Shown piece by piece: positions 1-14,499 of a stretch of 64,000 nucleotides of DNA. Source of the stretch: Albula goreensis. Its lineage: Eukaryota; Chordata; Actinopteri; Albuliformes; Albulidae. The notes below the pieces were generated by a model. The model was not told the DNA's origin, ran no database searches, and was given only the letters and a program-made list of their open reading frames with translations. The stretch covers positions 6,855,001-6,919,000 of the forward strand of contig CM040744.1 in NCBI GenBank assembly GCA_022829145.1. The letters are read 5' to 3'. Made by a program: the position numbers and the translations under genes. Position 1 is the first letter of the stretch. Each line of letters begins with the position of its first letter.

Positions 1-97
1 AATCCATTCCTGGTTCCTATTTTCTTCGATATCACTATCTGCAAGTACTGTCCAATCATTTTAAGCAGAAAATGAAGAATTGCTGGGGGTCCGATTT
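1..97 (+). repeat. Satellite array fragment, forward orientation
   Basis: About half of one 176-bp monomer in the T-rich orientation, cut by the window start and by the gap at 98. It runs from AATCCATTCC to GGGGGTCCGATTT. It carries the variants TATCTGCAAGTAC (usual CTATCAGCAGGTAC) and GAAGAATTGCTGGGG. A similar TATCTGCAAG form is seen near 28.1 kb. It is too short to assign to a longer module. Confidence 0.95.
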
Positions 98-597
98 NNN
101 NNNNNNNNNNNNNNNNNNNNNNNNNNNNNNNNNNNNNNNNNNNNNNNNNNNNNNNNNNNNNNNNNNNNNNNNNNNNNNNNNNNNNNNNNNNNNNNNNNNN
201 NNNNNNNNNNNNNNNNNNNNNNNNNNNNNNNNNNNNNNNNNNNNNNNNNNNNNNNNNNNNNNNNNNNNNNNNNNNNNNNNNNNNNNNNNNNNNNNNNNNN
301 NNNNNNNNNNNNNNNNNNNNNNNNNNNNNNNNNNNNNNNNNNNNNNNNNNNNNNNNNNNNNNNNNNNNNNNNNNNNNNNNNNNNNNNNNNNNNNNNNNNN
401 NNNNNNNNNNNNNNNNNNNNNNNNNNNNNNNNNNNNNNNNNNNNNNNNNNNNNNNNNNNNNNNNNNNNNNNNNNNNNNNNNNNNNNNNNNNNNNNNNNNN
501 NNNNNNNNNNNNNNNNNNNNNNNNNNNNNNNNNNNNNNNNNNNNNNNNNNNNNNNNNNNNNNNNNNNNNNNNNNNNNNNNNNNNNNNNNNNNNNNNN
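98..597. other. Assembly gap, 500 N
   Basis: Exactly 500 N. All four gaps in the window have this same length, which points to a placeholder of unknown true size rather than a measured distance. Satellite orientation is forward on the left and reverse on the right. Confidence 0.99.
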
Positions 598-1319
598 GAA
601 AATAGGATCAGGAATGGATTAAATGGGAGAAAACGCAAGGAATGAGTTGAGCCCACAACCTAAAAAAAACGTAAGCCGTGGACCTGAAAAAGTATGAAAA
701 TCCGACCCCAACAATTCTTGATTTTTCTGCTTAAAATGATTGGACAGTACCTGCTGATAGTGGATACGAAGAAAATAGGAACCAGGAATGGATTAAATGG
801 GAGAAAACAGAAGGAATGAGTTGAGCCTGACAACCAAAAAAACGAAAAGCCGTGGACCTGAAAAAAGTATGAAAATCGACCCCCAACAATTCTTGATTTT
901 TCTGCTTAAAAATGATTGGACAGTACCTGCTGATAGTGGATACGAAGAAAATAGGATCAAGGAATGGATTACATGGGAGAAAACGCAAGGAATGAGTTGA
1001 GCTCACAACCGAAAAAACGTAAGCCGCGGACCTGAAAAAAGTATGAAAAATCGGACCCCAACAATTCTTGATTTTTCTGCTAAAATGATTGGACAGTACT
1101 TGCTGATAGTGGATACGAAGAAAATAGGAACCAGGAATGGATTAAATGGGAGAAAACGCAAGGAATGAGTTGAGCCCACAACCGAAAAAAACGTAAGCCG
1201 CGGACCTGAAAAAAGTATGAAAAATCGGACCCCCAACAATTCTTGATTTTTCTGCTTAAAATGATTGGACAGTACTTGCTGATAGTGGATACGAAGAAAA
1301 TAGGAACCAGGAATGGATT

Positions 1320-3415
1320 AAATGGGAGAAAATGCAATGAATGAGTAGAGCCCACAACCGAAAAAAACGTAAGCCGCGGACCTGAAAAAAGTATGAAAAA
1401 TCTGACCCCCAACAATTCTTGATTTTTCTGCTTAAAATGATTGGACAGTACCTGCTGATAGTGGATACGAAGAAAATAGGAATCAGGAATGGATTAAATG
1501 GGAGAAAACTCAAGGAATCAATTGAGCCCACAACTGAAAAACAAGTCGCGGACCTGAAAAAGTATGAAAAATCCGACCCCCAACAATTCTTGATTTTTCT
1601 GCTTAAAATGATTGGACAGTACCTGCTGATAGTGGATACGAAGAAAATAGGAACCAGGAATGGATTAAATGGGAGAAAACGCAAGGAATGAGTTGAGCCC
1701 ACAACGAAAAAAACGTAAGTCAGCGGACCTGAAAAAAGTATGAAAAATCGGACCCCAACAATTCTTGATTTTTCTGCTTAAAATGATTGGACAGTACCTG
1801 CTGATAGTGGATACGAAGAAAATAGGAACCAGGAATGGATTAAATGGGAGAAAACGCAAGGAATGAGTTGAGCTCACAACCGAAAAAACGTAAGCCGCGG
1901 ACCTGAAAAAAGTATGAAAAATCCGACCCCCAACAATTCTTGATTTTTCTGCTTAAAATGATTGGACAGTACCTGCTGATAGTGGATACGAAGAAAATAG
2001 GATCAAGGAATGGATTAAATGGGAGAAAACGCAAGGAATCAGTTGAGCTCACAACCGAAAAAAACGTAAGCAGCGGACCTGAAAAAGTATGAAAATCCGA
2101 CCCCCAGCAATTCTTGATTTTTCTGCTTAAAATGATTGGACAATACTTGCTGATAGTGGATATGAAGAAAATAGGAACCAGGAATGGATTAAATGGGAGA
2201 AAACGCAAGGAATGAATTGAGCCCACAACCGAAAAAAACGTAAGCCGCGGACCTGAAAAAAGTATGAAAAATCGGACCACCTGCAATTCTTGATTTTTCT
2301 GCTTAAAATGATTGGACAGTACTTGCTGACAGTGGATACGAAGAAAATAGGAAAAAGGAATGGATTAAATGGGAGAAAACGCAATGAATGAGTTGAGCCC
2401 ACAACTGAAAAAAACGTAAGCCGCGGACCTGAAAAAGTATGAAAAATCCGACCCCCAACAATTCTTGATTTTTCTGCTTAAAATGATTGGACAGTACTTG
2501 CTGATAGTGGATACGAAGAAAATAGGAACCAGGAATGGATTAAATGGGAGAAAACGCAAGGAATGAGTTGAGCTGACAACCGAAAAAAAAAAGCCGCGGA
2601 CCTGAAAAAAGCTGAAAATCGGACCCCCAACAATTCTTGATTTTTCTGCTTAAAATGATTGGACAGTACCTGCTGATAGTGGATACGAAGAAAATAGGAT
2701 CAAGGAATGGATTAAATGGGAGAAAACGCAAGGAATCAGTTGAGCTCACAACCTGAAAAAAAACGTAAGCCGCGGACCTGAAAAAAGTATGAAAAATCGG
2801 ACCCCAACAATTCTTGATTTTTCTGCTTAAAATGATTGGACAGTACCTGCTGATAGTGGATACGAAGAAAATAGGAACCAGGAATGGATTAAATGGGAGA
2901 AAACGCAAGGAATGAGTTGAGCCCACAACCGAAAAAACGTAAGTCAGCGGACCTGAAAAAAGTATGAAAAATCGGACCCCAACAATTCTTGATTTTTCTG
3001 CTTAAAATGATTGGACAGTACTTGCTGATAGTGGAAACGGAAGAAAATAGGTTCAGGAATGGATTAAATGGGAGAAAACGCAAGGAATCAGTTGAGCCCA
3101 CAACCGAAAAAACGTAAGCCGCGGACCTGAAAAAAAAGTATGAAAAATCCGACCCCAACAATTCTTGATTTTTCTGCTTAAAATGATTGGACAGTACTTG
3201 CTGATAGTGGATACGAAGAAAATAGGAACCAGGAATGGATTAAATGGGAGAAAACGCAAGGAATGAGTTCAGCCCACAACCGAAAAAAAACGTAAGCCGC
3301 GGACCTGAAAAAAGTATGAAAAATCGGACCCCAACAATTCTTGATTTTTCTGCTTAAAATGATTGGACAGTACCTGCTGACAGTGGAAACGGAGAAAATA
3401 GGATCAAGGAATGGA
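1320..3415 (-). repeat. Segmental duplication D1, copy a
   Basis: A run of about 12 monomers whose private variants recur in the same order about 10.0 kb downstream. Shared landmarks: ATGCAATGAATGAGTAGAG (1333), AACTCAAGGAATCAATTG (1507), GGACAATAC with GGATATGAAG (about 2137-2165), GGACCACCTGCAATTC (2274), AGCTGACAACC (2571), CACAACCTGA (2747), ATAGGTTCA (3047), TTCAGCCCAC (about 3268) and GACAGTGGAAACGGAG (3379). Compared with the second copy it has one extra monomer between 2747 and 3051. Left of about 1320 the private matches stop. Confidence 0.85.
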
Positions 3416-6400
3416 TTAAATGGGAGAAAACGCAAGGAATCAGTTGAGCCCACAACAAAAAAAAAACGTAAGCGCATGGACCTGAAAAAAAGTATGAAAA
3501 TCGGACCCCCAACAATTCTTGATTTTTCTGCTTAAAATGATTGGACAGTACCTGCTGATAGTGGATACGAAGAAAATAGGAACCAGGAATGGATTAAATG
3601 GGAGAAAACGCAAAGGAATGAGTGTGCCCACAACTGAAAAAAACGTAAGCCGCGGACCTGAAAAAAAAAGTATGAAAAATCGGACCCCCAACAATTCTTG
3701 ATTTTTCTGCTTAAAATGATTGGACAGTACCTGCTGATAGTGGATACGAAGAAAATAGGAACCAGGAATGGATTAAATGGGAGAAAACGCAAGGAATGAG
3801 TTGAGCTCACAACCGAAAAAACGTAAGCCGCGGACCTGAAAAAAGTATGAAAATCGGACCCCCAACAATTCTTGATTTTTCTGCTTAAAATGATTGGACA
3901 GTACTGCTGATAGTGGATACGAAGAAAATAGGATCAAGGAATGGATTAAATGGGAGAAAACGCAAGGAATGAGTTGAGCCCACAACCGAAAAAACGTAAG
4001 CCGCGGACCTGAAAAAGTATGAAAATCGGACCCCAACAATACTTGATTTTTCTGCTTAAAATGATTGGACAGTACCTGCTGATAGTGGATACAAAGAAAA
4101 TAGGAACCAGGAATGGATTAAATGGGAGAAAACGCAAGGAATGAGTTGAGCCCACAACAGAAAAAAACATAAGCCGCGGACCTGAAAAAAGTATGAAAAA
4201 TGGACCCCAACAATTCTTGATTTTTCTGCTTAAAATGATTGGACAGTACTTGCTGATAGTGGATACGAAGAAAATAGGAATCAGGAATGGATTAAATGGG
4301 AGAAAACGCAAGGAATGAGTTGAGCTCACAACCGAAAAAAAACGTAAGCCGCGGACCTGAAAAAGTATGAAAAATCGGACCCCCAACAATTCTTGATTTT
4401 TCTGCTTAAAATGATTGGACAGTACTTGCTGATAGTGGATACGAAGAAAATAGGAACCAGGAATGGATTAATGGGAGAAAACGCAAGGAATGAATTGAGC
4501 CCACAACGAAAAAACGTAAGTCGCGGACCTGAAAAAAGTATGAAAAATCGGACCCCAACAATTCTTGATTTTTCTGCTTAAAATGATTGGACAGTACTGC
4601 TGATAGTGGATACGAAGAAAATAGGAACCAGGAATGGATTAAATGGGAGAAAACGCAAGGAATGAGTTGAGCCCACAACTGAAAAAAAAGTAAGCGGACC
4701 TGAAAAAGTATGAAAAATCCGACCCCAACAATTCTTGATTTTTCTGCTTAAAATGATTGGACAGTACCTGCTGATAGTGGATACGAAGAAAATAGGATCA
4801 AGGAATGGATTAAATGGGAGAAAAAAAAGGAATGAGTTGAGCCACAACAAAAAAACGTAAGCCGCGGACCTGAAAAAGTATGAAAAATCGGACCCCAACA
4901 ATTCTTGATTTTTCTGCTTAAAATGATTGGACAGTACTTGCTGATAGTGGATACAGAAGAAAAATAGGAACCAGGAATGGATTAAATGGGAGAAAACGCA
5001 AGGAATGAGTTGAGCCCACAACCGAAAAAACGTAAAGCCGCGGACCTGAAAAAAGTATGAAAAATCGGACCCCCAGCAATTCTTGATTTTTCTGCTTAAA
5101 ATGATTGGACAGTACCTGCTGATAGTGGATACGAAGAAAATAGGAACCAGGAATGGATTAAATGGGAGAAAACGCAAGGAATGAGTTGAGCCCACAACTG
5201 AAAAAAACGTAAGCCGCGGACCTGAAAAAAGGCTGAAAAATCGGACCCCCAACAATTCTTGATTTTTCTGCTTAAAATGATTGGACAGTACCTGCTGATA
5301 GTGGATACGAAGAAAATAGGAACCAGGAATGGATTAAATGGGAGAAACGCAAGGAATGAGTTGAGCTCACAACCGAAAAAAACGTAAGCCGCGGACCTGA
5401 AAAAAGTATGAAAAATCGGACCCCCAACAATTCTTGATTTTTCTGCTTAAAATGATTGGACAGTACTTGCTGACAGTGGAAACGGAGAAAATAGGATCAG
5501 GAATGGATTAAATGGGAGAAAACGCAAGGAATGAGTTGAGCCCACAACTGAAAAAACCTAAGCCGCGGACCTGAAAAAAGTATGAAAAATCCGACCCCGA
5601 ACAATTCTTGATTTTTCTGCTTAAAATGATTGGACAGTACCTGCTGATAGTGGATACGAAGAAAATAGGAACCAGGAATGGATTAAATGGGAGAAAACGC
5701 AAGGAATGAGTTGAGCCCACAAAAAAAAAAACGTAAGCCGCGGACCTGAAAAAGTATGAAAAATCGGACCCCCAACAATTCTTGATTTTTCTGCTTAAAA
5801 TGATTGGACAGTACTTGCAGATAGTGGATACGAAGAAAATAGGAACCAGGAATGGATTAAATGGGAGAAAAAGAAGGAATCAGTTGAGCCCACAACCGAA
5901 AAAACGTAAGCCGCGGACCTGAAAAAAAAGTATGAAAAATCCGACCCCAACAATACTTGATTTTTCTGCTTAAAATGATTGGACAGTACCTGCTGATAGT
6001 GGATACGAAGAAGAAAATAGGATCAAGGAATGGATTAATGGGAGAAAATGCAAGGAATGAGTTGAGCTCACAACAAAAAAACGTAAGCGCGGACCTGAAA
6101 AAGTATGAAAAATCGGACCCCAACAATTCTTGATTTTTCTGCTTAAAATGATTGGACAGTACCTGCTGATAGTGGATACGAAGAAAATAGGAACCAGGAA
6201 TGGATTAAATGGGAGAAAACGCAAGGAATGAGTTGAGCCCACAACTGAAAAAACGTAAGCCGCGGACCTGAAAAAGTATGAAAAATCGGACCCCAACAAT
6301 TCTTGATTTTTCTGCTTAAAATGATTGGACAGTACTTGCTGATAGTGGATACGAAGAAAATAGGAACCAGGAATGGATTAAATGGGAGAAAACGAAGGAA

Positions 6401-8863
6401 TGAGTTGAGCCCACAACCGAAAAAAAAAAAACGTAAGCCGCGGACCTGAAAAAAGTATGAAAAATCGGACCCCCAACAATTCTTGATTTTTCTGCTTAAA
6501 ATGATTGGACAGTACTGCTGATAGTGGATACGAAGAAAATAGGAACCAGGAATGGATTAAATGGGGAGAAAACAAGGAATGAGTTGAGCCACAACGAAAA
6601 AACGTAAGCCGCGGACCTGAAAAAAGTATGAAAAATCGGACCCCAACAATTCTTGATTTTTCTGCTTAAAATGATTGGACAGTACCTGCTGATAGTGGAT
6701 ACGAAGAAAATAGGAACTAGGAATGGATTAAATGGGAGAAAACGCAAGGAATGAGTTGAGCTCACAACCGAAAAAAACGTAAGCCGCGGACCTGAAAAAG
6801 TATGAAAAATCGGACCCCCAACAATTCTTGATTTTTCTGCTTAAAATGATTGGACAGTACTTGCTGACAGTGGAAACGGAGAAAATAGGATCAAGGAATG
6901 GATTAAATGGGAGAAAACGCAAGGAATGAGTTTAGCCCAAAAAAAAAAAAAAACGTAAGCCGCGGACCTGAAAAAAGTATGAAAAATCGGACCCCCAACA
7001 ATTCTTGATTTTTCTGCTTAAAATGATTGGACAGTACCTGCTGATAGTGGATACGAAGAAAATAGGATCAAGGAATGGATTAAATGGGAGAAAACGCAAG
7101 GAATGAGTTGAGCCCACAACCGAAAAAAACGTAAGCCGCGGACCTGAAAAAGTATGAAAAATCGGACCCCAACAATTCTTGATTTTTCTGCTTAAAATGA
7201 TTGGACAGTACCTGCTGATAGTGGATACGAAGAAAATAGGAACCAGGAATGGATTAAATGGGAGAAAACGCAAGGAATGAGTTGAGCCCACAACCGAAAA
7301 AAACGTAAGCCGCGGACCTGAAAAAAGTATGAAAAATCGGACCCCCAGCAATTCTTGATTTTTCTGCTTAAAATGATTGGACAGTACCTGCTGATAGTGG
7401 ATACGAAGAAAATAGGATCAAGGAATGGATTAAATGGGAGAAAACGCAAGGAATCAGTTGAGCCCACAACCGAAAAAAACGTAAGCCGCGGACCTGAAAA
7501 AAGTATGAAAAATCGGACCCCAACAATTCTTGATTTTTCTGCTTAAAATGATTGGACAGTACCTGCTGATAGTGGATACAGGAAGAAAATAGGATCAGGA
7601 ATGGATTAAATGGGAGAAAACGCAAGGAATGAGTTGAGCCTCACAACCAGAAAAAAAACGTAAGCCGCGGACCTGAAAAAGTATGAAAAATCGGACCCCC
7701 AACAATTCTTGATTTTTCTGCTTAAAATGATTGGACAGTACCTGCTGATAGTGGATACGAAGAAAATAGGAACCAGGAATGGATTAAATGGGAGAAAACG
7801 CAATGAATGAGTTGAGCCCACAACCGAAAAAACGTAAGCCGCGGACCTGAAAAAAGTATGAAAAATCCGACCCCCAACAATTCTTGATTTTTCTGCTTAA
7901 AATGATTGGACAGTACCTGCTGATAGTGGATACGAAGAAAATAGGAACCAGGAATGGATTAAATGGGAGAAAACGCAAGGAATGAATTGAGCCACAACCG
8001 AAAAAAACGTAAGCCGCGGACCTGAAAAAAGTATGAAAAATCGGACCCCCAACAATTCTTGATTTTTCTGCTTAAAATGATTGGACAGTACTTGCTGACA
8101 GTGGAAACGAAGAAAATAGGAATCAGGAATGGATTAAATGGGAGAAAACGCAAGGAATGAGTTGAGCCACAACTGAAAAACGTAAGCCGCGGACCTGAAA
8201 AAAGTATGAAAAATCCGACCCCAACAATTCTTGATTTTTTGCTTAAAATGATTGGACAGTACCTGCTGATAGTGGATACGAAGAAAATAGGAACCAGGAA
8301 TGGATTAAATGGGAGAAAACGCAAAGGAATGAGTTGAGCCCACAACCGAAAAAACGTAAGCCGCGGACCTGAAAAAAGTATGAAAAATCGGACCCCCAAG
8401 CAATTCTTGATTTTTCTGCTTAAAATGATTGGACAGTACTTGCTGATAGTGGATACGAAGAAAATAGGAACCAGGAATGGATTAAATGGGAGAAAACAGA
8501 AGGAATGAGTTGAGCCCACAACCGAAAAAAACGTAAGTCGCGGACCTGAAAAAGTATGAAAATCGGACCCCACAATACTTGATTTTTCTGCTTAAAATGA
8601 TTGGACAGTACCTGCTGATAGTGGATACGAAGAAAATAGGATCAAGGAATGGATTAAATGGGAGAAAATGCAAGGAATGAGTTGAGCTCACAACGAAAAA
8701 AAAAGCCATGGACCTGAAAAAAGTATGAAAAATCGGACCCCAACAATTCTTGATTTTTCTGCTTAAAATGATTGGACAGTACTTGCTGATAGTGGATACA
8801 AGAAAATAGGAACAGGAATGGATTAAATGGGAGAAAACGCAATGAATGAGTTGAGCCCACAAC

Positions 8864-8876
8864 CTGCTTAAAAAAA
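8864..8876 (-). repeat. Monomer with small TGCTTA insertion
   Basis: After CACAACC this monomer reads TGCTTA and then a ten-base A run before CGTAAG, where others have CACAACCGAAAAAACG. TGCTTA occurs elsewhere in the unit (TTCTGCTTAAAATG), so this looks like a short template-switch insertion from within the repeat. Confidence 0.6.
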
Positions 8877-10633
8877 AAACGTAAGTCGCGGACCTGAAAA
8901 AAAAGTATGAAAATCGGACCCCAACAATTCTTGATTTTTCTGCTTAAAATGATTGGACAGTACTTGCTGATAGTGGATACGAAGAAAATAGGAACCAGGA
9001 ATGGATTAAATGGGAGAAAACGAAGGAATCAGTTGAGCCCACAACCGAAAAAACGTAAGCCGCCGGACCTGAAAAAAGTATGAAAAATCGGACCCCAACA
9101 ATTCTTGATTTTTCTGCTTAAAATGATTGGACAGTACTTGCAGATAGTGGATACGAAGAAAATAGGAACCAGGAATGGATTAAATCTGGAGAAAAAGAAG
9201 GAATCAGTTGAGCCACAACCGAAAAAAACGTAAGCCGCGGACCTGAAAAAAGTATGAAAAATCGGACCCCAACAATTCTTGATTTTTCTGCTTAAAATGA
9301 TTGGACAGTACCTGCTGATAGTGGATACGAAGAAAATAGGAACCAGGAATGGATTAAATGGGAGAAAAAGGAATGAAGGAATGAGTTGAGCCACAACCGA
9401 AAAAAAAAAGCCGCGGACCTGAAAAAAGTATGAAAAATCCGACCCCAACAATTCTTGATTTTTCTGCTTAAAATGATTGGACAGTACTGCTGATAGTGGA
9501 TACGAAGAAAATAGGATCAGGAATGGATTAAATGGGAGAAAACGCAAGGAATGAGTTGAGCCACAACCGAAAAAAAAACGTAAGTCGCGGACCTGAAAAA
9601 AGTATGAAAAATCGACCCCAACAATTCTTGATTTTTCTGCTTAAAATGATTGGACAGTACCTGCTGATAGTGGAAACGAAGAAAATAGGACCAGGAATGG
9701 ATTAAATGGGAGAAAACGCAAGGAATGAGTTGAGCCCACAACCGAAAAAAACGTAAGTCGCGGACCTGAAAAAAGTATGAAAAATCGGACCCCCAACAAT
9801 TCTTGATTTTTCTGCTTAAAATGATTGGACAGTACCTGCTGATAGTGGATACGAAGAAAATAGGAACCAGGAATGGATTAAATGGGAGAAAACGCAAGGA
9901 ATGAGTTGAGCTCACAACCGAAAAAAACGTAAGCCGCGGACCTGAAAAAAGTATGAAAATCGGACCCCCAACAATTCTTGATTTTTCTGCTTAAAATGAT
10001 TGGACAGTACCTGCTGATAGTGGATACGAAGAAAATAGGATCAAGGAATGGATTAAATGGGAGAAAACAGAAGGAATCAGTTGAGCTCACAACCGAAAAA
10101 AAACGTAAGCCGCGGACCTGAAAAAAGTATGAAAATCGGACCCCCAACAATTCTTGATTTTTCTGCTTAAAATGATTGGACAGTACTTGCTGATAGTGGA
10201 TACGAAGAAAATAGGAACCAGGAATGGATTAAATGGGAGAAAACGAAGGAATGAGTTGAGCCCACAACCGAAAAAACGTAAGTCGCGGACCTGAAAAAAG
10301 TATGAAAAATCGGACCCCAACAATTCTTGATTTTTCTGCTTAAAATGATTGGACAGTACCTGCTGATAGTGGATACGAAGAAAATAGGAACCAGGAATGG
10401 ATTAAATGGGAGAAAACGCAAAGGAATGAGTTGAGCTCACAACCGAAAAAAAAAACGTAAGCCGCGGACCTGAAAAAAGTATGAAAAATCCGACCCCCAA
10501 CAATTCTTGATTTTTCTGCTTAAAATGATTGGACAGTACTTGCTGACAGTGGATACGAAGAAAATAGGATCAAGGAATGGATTAAATGGGAGAAAACGCA
10601 AGGAATGAGTTGAGCCCACAACCGAAAAAACGT

Positions 10634-10656
10634 GAAAAGTCATACTTGATTTTCTG
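10634..10656 (-). repeat. Monomer with 23-bp repeat-derived insertion
   Basis: Between CGT and CGCGGACCTG, where the usual unit has only AAGC, there are 23 bp containing CATACTTGATTTTCTG. This is a close copy of the CAATACTTGATTTTTCTG segment found about 70 bp further along the unit. It fits an intra-repeat template switch; no foreign sequence is involved. Confidence 0.75.
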
Positions 10657-11308
10657 CGCGGACCTGAAAAAAGTATGAAAAATCGGACCCCCAACAATTC
10701 TTGATTTTTCTGCTTAAAATGATTGGACAGTACCTGCTGATAGTGGATACGAAGAAAATAGGATCAAGGAATGGATTAAATGGGAGAAAACGCAAGGAAT
10801 CAGTTGAGACCACAACCAAAAAAAAAACGTAAGCCGCGGACCTGAAAAAAGTATGAAAAATCGACCCCCAACAATTCTTGATTTTTCTGCTTAAAATGAT
10901 TGGACAGTACCTGCTGATAGTGGATATGAAGAAAATAGGAACCAGGAATGGATTAAATGGGAGAAAATGCAAGGAATGAGTTGAGCCCACAACCGAAAAA
11001 ACGTAAGCCGCGGACCTGAAAAAAGTATGAAAAATCCGACCCCCAACAATTCTTGATTTTTCTGCTTAAAATGATTGGACAGTACCTGCTGATAGTGGAT
11101 ATGAAGAAAATAGGAACCAGGAATGGATTAAATGGGAGAAAACGCAAGGAATGAGTTGAGCTCACAACAAAAAAAACGTAAACCGCGGACCTGAGAAAAA
11201 AAGTCTGAAAAATCGGACCCCCAGCAATACTTGATTTTTCTGCTTAAAATGATTGGACAGTACTTGCTGACAGTGGATACGAAGAAAATAGGAAACAGGA
11301 ATGGATTA

Positions 11309-13250
11309 AATGGGAGAAAATGCAATGAATGAGTAGAGCCCACAACCGAAAAAAACGTAAGCCGCGGACCTGAAAAAAGTATGAAAAATCTGACCCCCAA
11401 CAATTCTTGATTTTTCTGCTTAAAATGATTGGACAGTACCTGCTGATAGTGGATACGAAGAAAATAGGAATCAGGAATGGATTAAATGGGAGAAAACTCA
11501 AGGAATCAATTGAGCCCACAACTGAAAAAAAGCAAGTCGCGGATCTGAAAAAAGTATGAAAAATCCGACCCTCAACAATTCTTCATTTTTTTGCTTAAAA
11601 TGATTGGACAGTACCTGCTGATAGTGGATACGAAGAAAATAGGAACCAGGAATGGATTAAATGGGAGAAAACGCAAGGAATGAGTTGAGCCCACAACTGA
11701 TACGAAAAAAAACGTAAGTCGGACCTGAAAAAAGTATGAAAAATCCGACCCCCAACAATTCTTGATTTTTTTGCTTAAAATGATTGGACAGTACCTGCTG
11801 ATAGTGGATACGAAGAAAATAGGAACCAGGAATGGATTAAATGGGAGAAAACGCAAGGATTGAGTTGAGCTCACAACCGAAAAAACGTAAGTCCGCGGAC
11901 CTGAAAAAAGTATGAAAAATCGGACCCCCAACAATTCTTGATTTTTCTGCTTAAAATGATTGGACAGTACCTGCTGATAGTGGATACGAAGAAAATAGGA
12001 TCAAGGAATGGATTACATGGGAGAAAACGCAAGGAATCAGTTGAGCTCACAACCGAAAAAAACGTAAGTCGCGGACCTGAAAAAAGTATGAAAAATCCGA
12101 CCCCCAGCAATTCTTGATTTTTCTGCTTAAAATGATTGGACAATACCCGCTGATAGTGGATATGAAGAAAATAGGAACCAGGAATGGATTAAATGGGAGA
12201 AAACGCAAGGAATGAATTGAGCCCACAACCGAAAAAACGTAAGCCGCGGACCTGAAAAAGTATGAAAAAATCGGACCACCTGCAATTCTTGATTTTTCTG
12301 CTTAAAATGATTGGACAGTACTTGCTGACAGTGGATACGAAGGAAATAGGAAAAAGGAATGGATTAAATGGGAGAAAACGCAATGAATGAGTTGAGCCCA
12401 CAACTGAAAAAAACGTAAGCCGCGGACCTGAAAAAAGTATGAAAAATCCGACCCCCAACAATTCTTGATTTTTCTGCTTAAAATGATTGGACAGTACTTG
12501 CTGATAGTGGATACGAAGAAAATAGGAACCAGGAATGTATTTAATGGGAGAAAACGCAAGGAATGAGTTGAGCTGACAACCGAAAAAAACGTAAACCACA
12601 GACCTGAAAAAAGGCTGAGAAATCGGACCCCCAACAATTCTTCATTTTTCTGCTTAAAATGATTGGACAGTATCTGCTGATAGTGGATACGAAGAAAATA
12701 GGATCAAGGAATGGATTAAATGGGAGAAAACGCAAGGAATGAGTTGAGCTCACAACCTGAAGTGGAAAAAACGTAAGCGCGGACCTGAAAAAAAAAAGTA
12801 TGAAAAATCGGACCCCAACAATTCTTGATTTTTCTGCTAAAAATGATTGGACAGTACTTGCTGACAGTGGAAACGGAGAAAATAGGTTCACGGAATAGAT
12901 TAAATGGGAGAAAACGCAAGGAATCAGTTGAGCCCACAACCGAAAAAAACGTAAGCCGCGGACCTGAAAAAAGTCTGAAAAATCCGACCCCCAACAATTC
13001 TTGATTTTTCTGCTTAAAATGATGGGACAGTACTTGCTGATAGTGGATACGAAGAAAATAGGAACCAGGAATGGATTAAATGGGAGAAAATGCAAGGAAT
13101 GAATTCAGCCCACAACCGAAAAAAACGTAAGCCGCGGACCTGAAAAAAGTATGAAAAATCGGACCCTCAACAATTCTTGATTTTTCTGCTTAAAATGATT
13201 GGACACTACTTGCTGACAGTGGAAACGGAGAAAATAGGATCAAGGAATGA
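11309..13250 (-). repeat. Segmental duplication D1, copy b
   Basis: Same ordered series of variant monomers as 1320-3415. Offset is 9988 bp at GAGTAGAG, 9999 at GGACCACC, 10000 at AGCTGACAACC and 10004 at CACAACCTGA. It then drops to 9835 at GGTTCA and stays there at GAATTCAGCC and GACAGTGG. The drop of about 169 bp is one monomer missing here (or gained in the other copy). Single-base differences between copies are few, so the duplication is younger than the general divergence between neighbouring monomers. Confidence 0.85.
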
Positions 13251-14499
13251 TTATATGGGAGAAAACGCAAGGAATGAGTTGAGCCCACAACCGAAAAAAA
13301 ACGTAAGCCGCGGACCTGAAAAAAGTATGAAAATCGGACCCCAACAATTCTTGATTTTTCTGCTTAAAATGATTGGACAGTACTTGCTGATAGTGGATAC
13401 GAAGAAAATAGGAACCAGGAATGGATTAAATGGGAGAAAACGCAAGGAATGAGTTGAGCTCACAACTGAAAAAACGTAAGCCGCGGACCTGAAAAAAAAG
13501 GCTGAGAAATCGGACCCCCAACAATTCTTGATTTTTCTGCTTAAAATGATTGGACAGTACCTGCTGATAGTGGATACGAAGAAAATAGGAACCAGGAATG
13601 GATTAAATGGGAGAAAACGCAAGGAATGAATTGAGCCCACAACCGAAAAAAACGTAAGCCGCGGACCTGAAAAAAGTATGAAAAATCGGACCCCCAGCAA
13701 ATCTTGATTTTTCTGGTAAAAATGATTGGACAGTACTTGCTGATATTGGATACGAAGAAACTAGGAACCAGGAATGGATTAAAAGGGAGAAAACAGAAGG
13801 AATCAGTTGAGCCCACAACCGAAAAAAACGTAAGCCGCGAACCTGAAAAAAGTATGAAAAATCCGACCCCCAACAATTCTTGATTTTTCTGCTTAAAATG
13901 ATTGGACAGTACCTGCTGATAGTGGATACGAAGAAAATAGGATCAAGGAATGGATTAAATGGGAGAAACGCAAGGAATGAGTTGAGCTCACAACCGAAAA
14001 AAACGTAAGCCGCGGACCTGAAAAAAGTATGAAAAATCCGACCCCCAACAATTCTTGATTTTTCTGCTTAAAATGATTGGACAGTACCTGCTGATAGTGG
14101 ATACGAAGAAAATAGGAACCAGGAATGGATTAAATGGGAAAACGCAAAGGAATGAATTGAGCCCACAACCGAAAAAAACGTAAGCCGCGGACCTGAAAAA
14201 GTCTGAAAATCGGACCCCCAAAAATTCTTGATTTTTCTGCTTAAAATGATTGGACAGTACCTGCTGATAGTGGATACGAAGAAAATAGGAATCAAGGAAT
14301 GGATTAAATGGGAGAAAACGCAAGGAATCAGTTGAGCCCACAACCGAAAAAACGTAAGCCGCGGACCTGAAAAAAGTATGAAAATCGGACCCCCAACAAT
14401 TCTTGATTTTTCTGCTTAAAATGATTGGACAGTACTGCTGATAGTGGATACGAAGAAAATAGGAACCAGGAATGGATTAAATGGGAGAAAACGCAAGGA

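Noticed and set aside
72-622. Open frames running through the N runs (also at 17.7-18.6, 40.5-41.5 and 60.1-60.8 kb)
   Set aside because: They are undetermined bases flanked by satellite; nothing is encoded.
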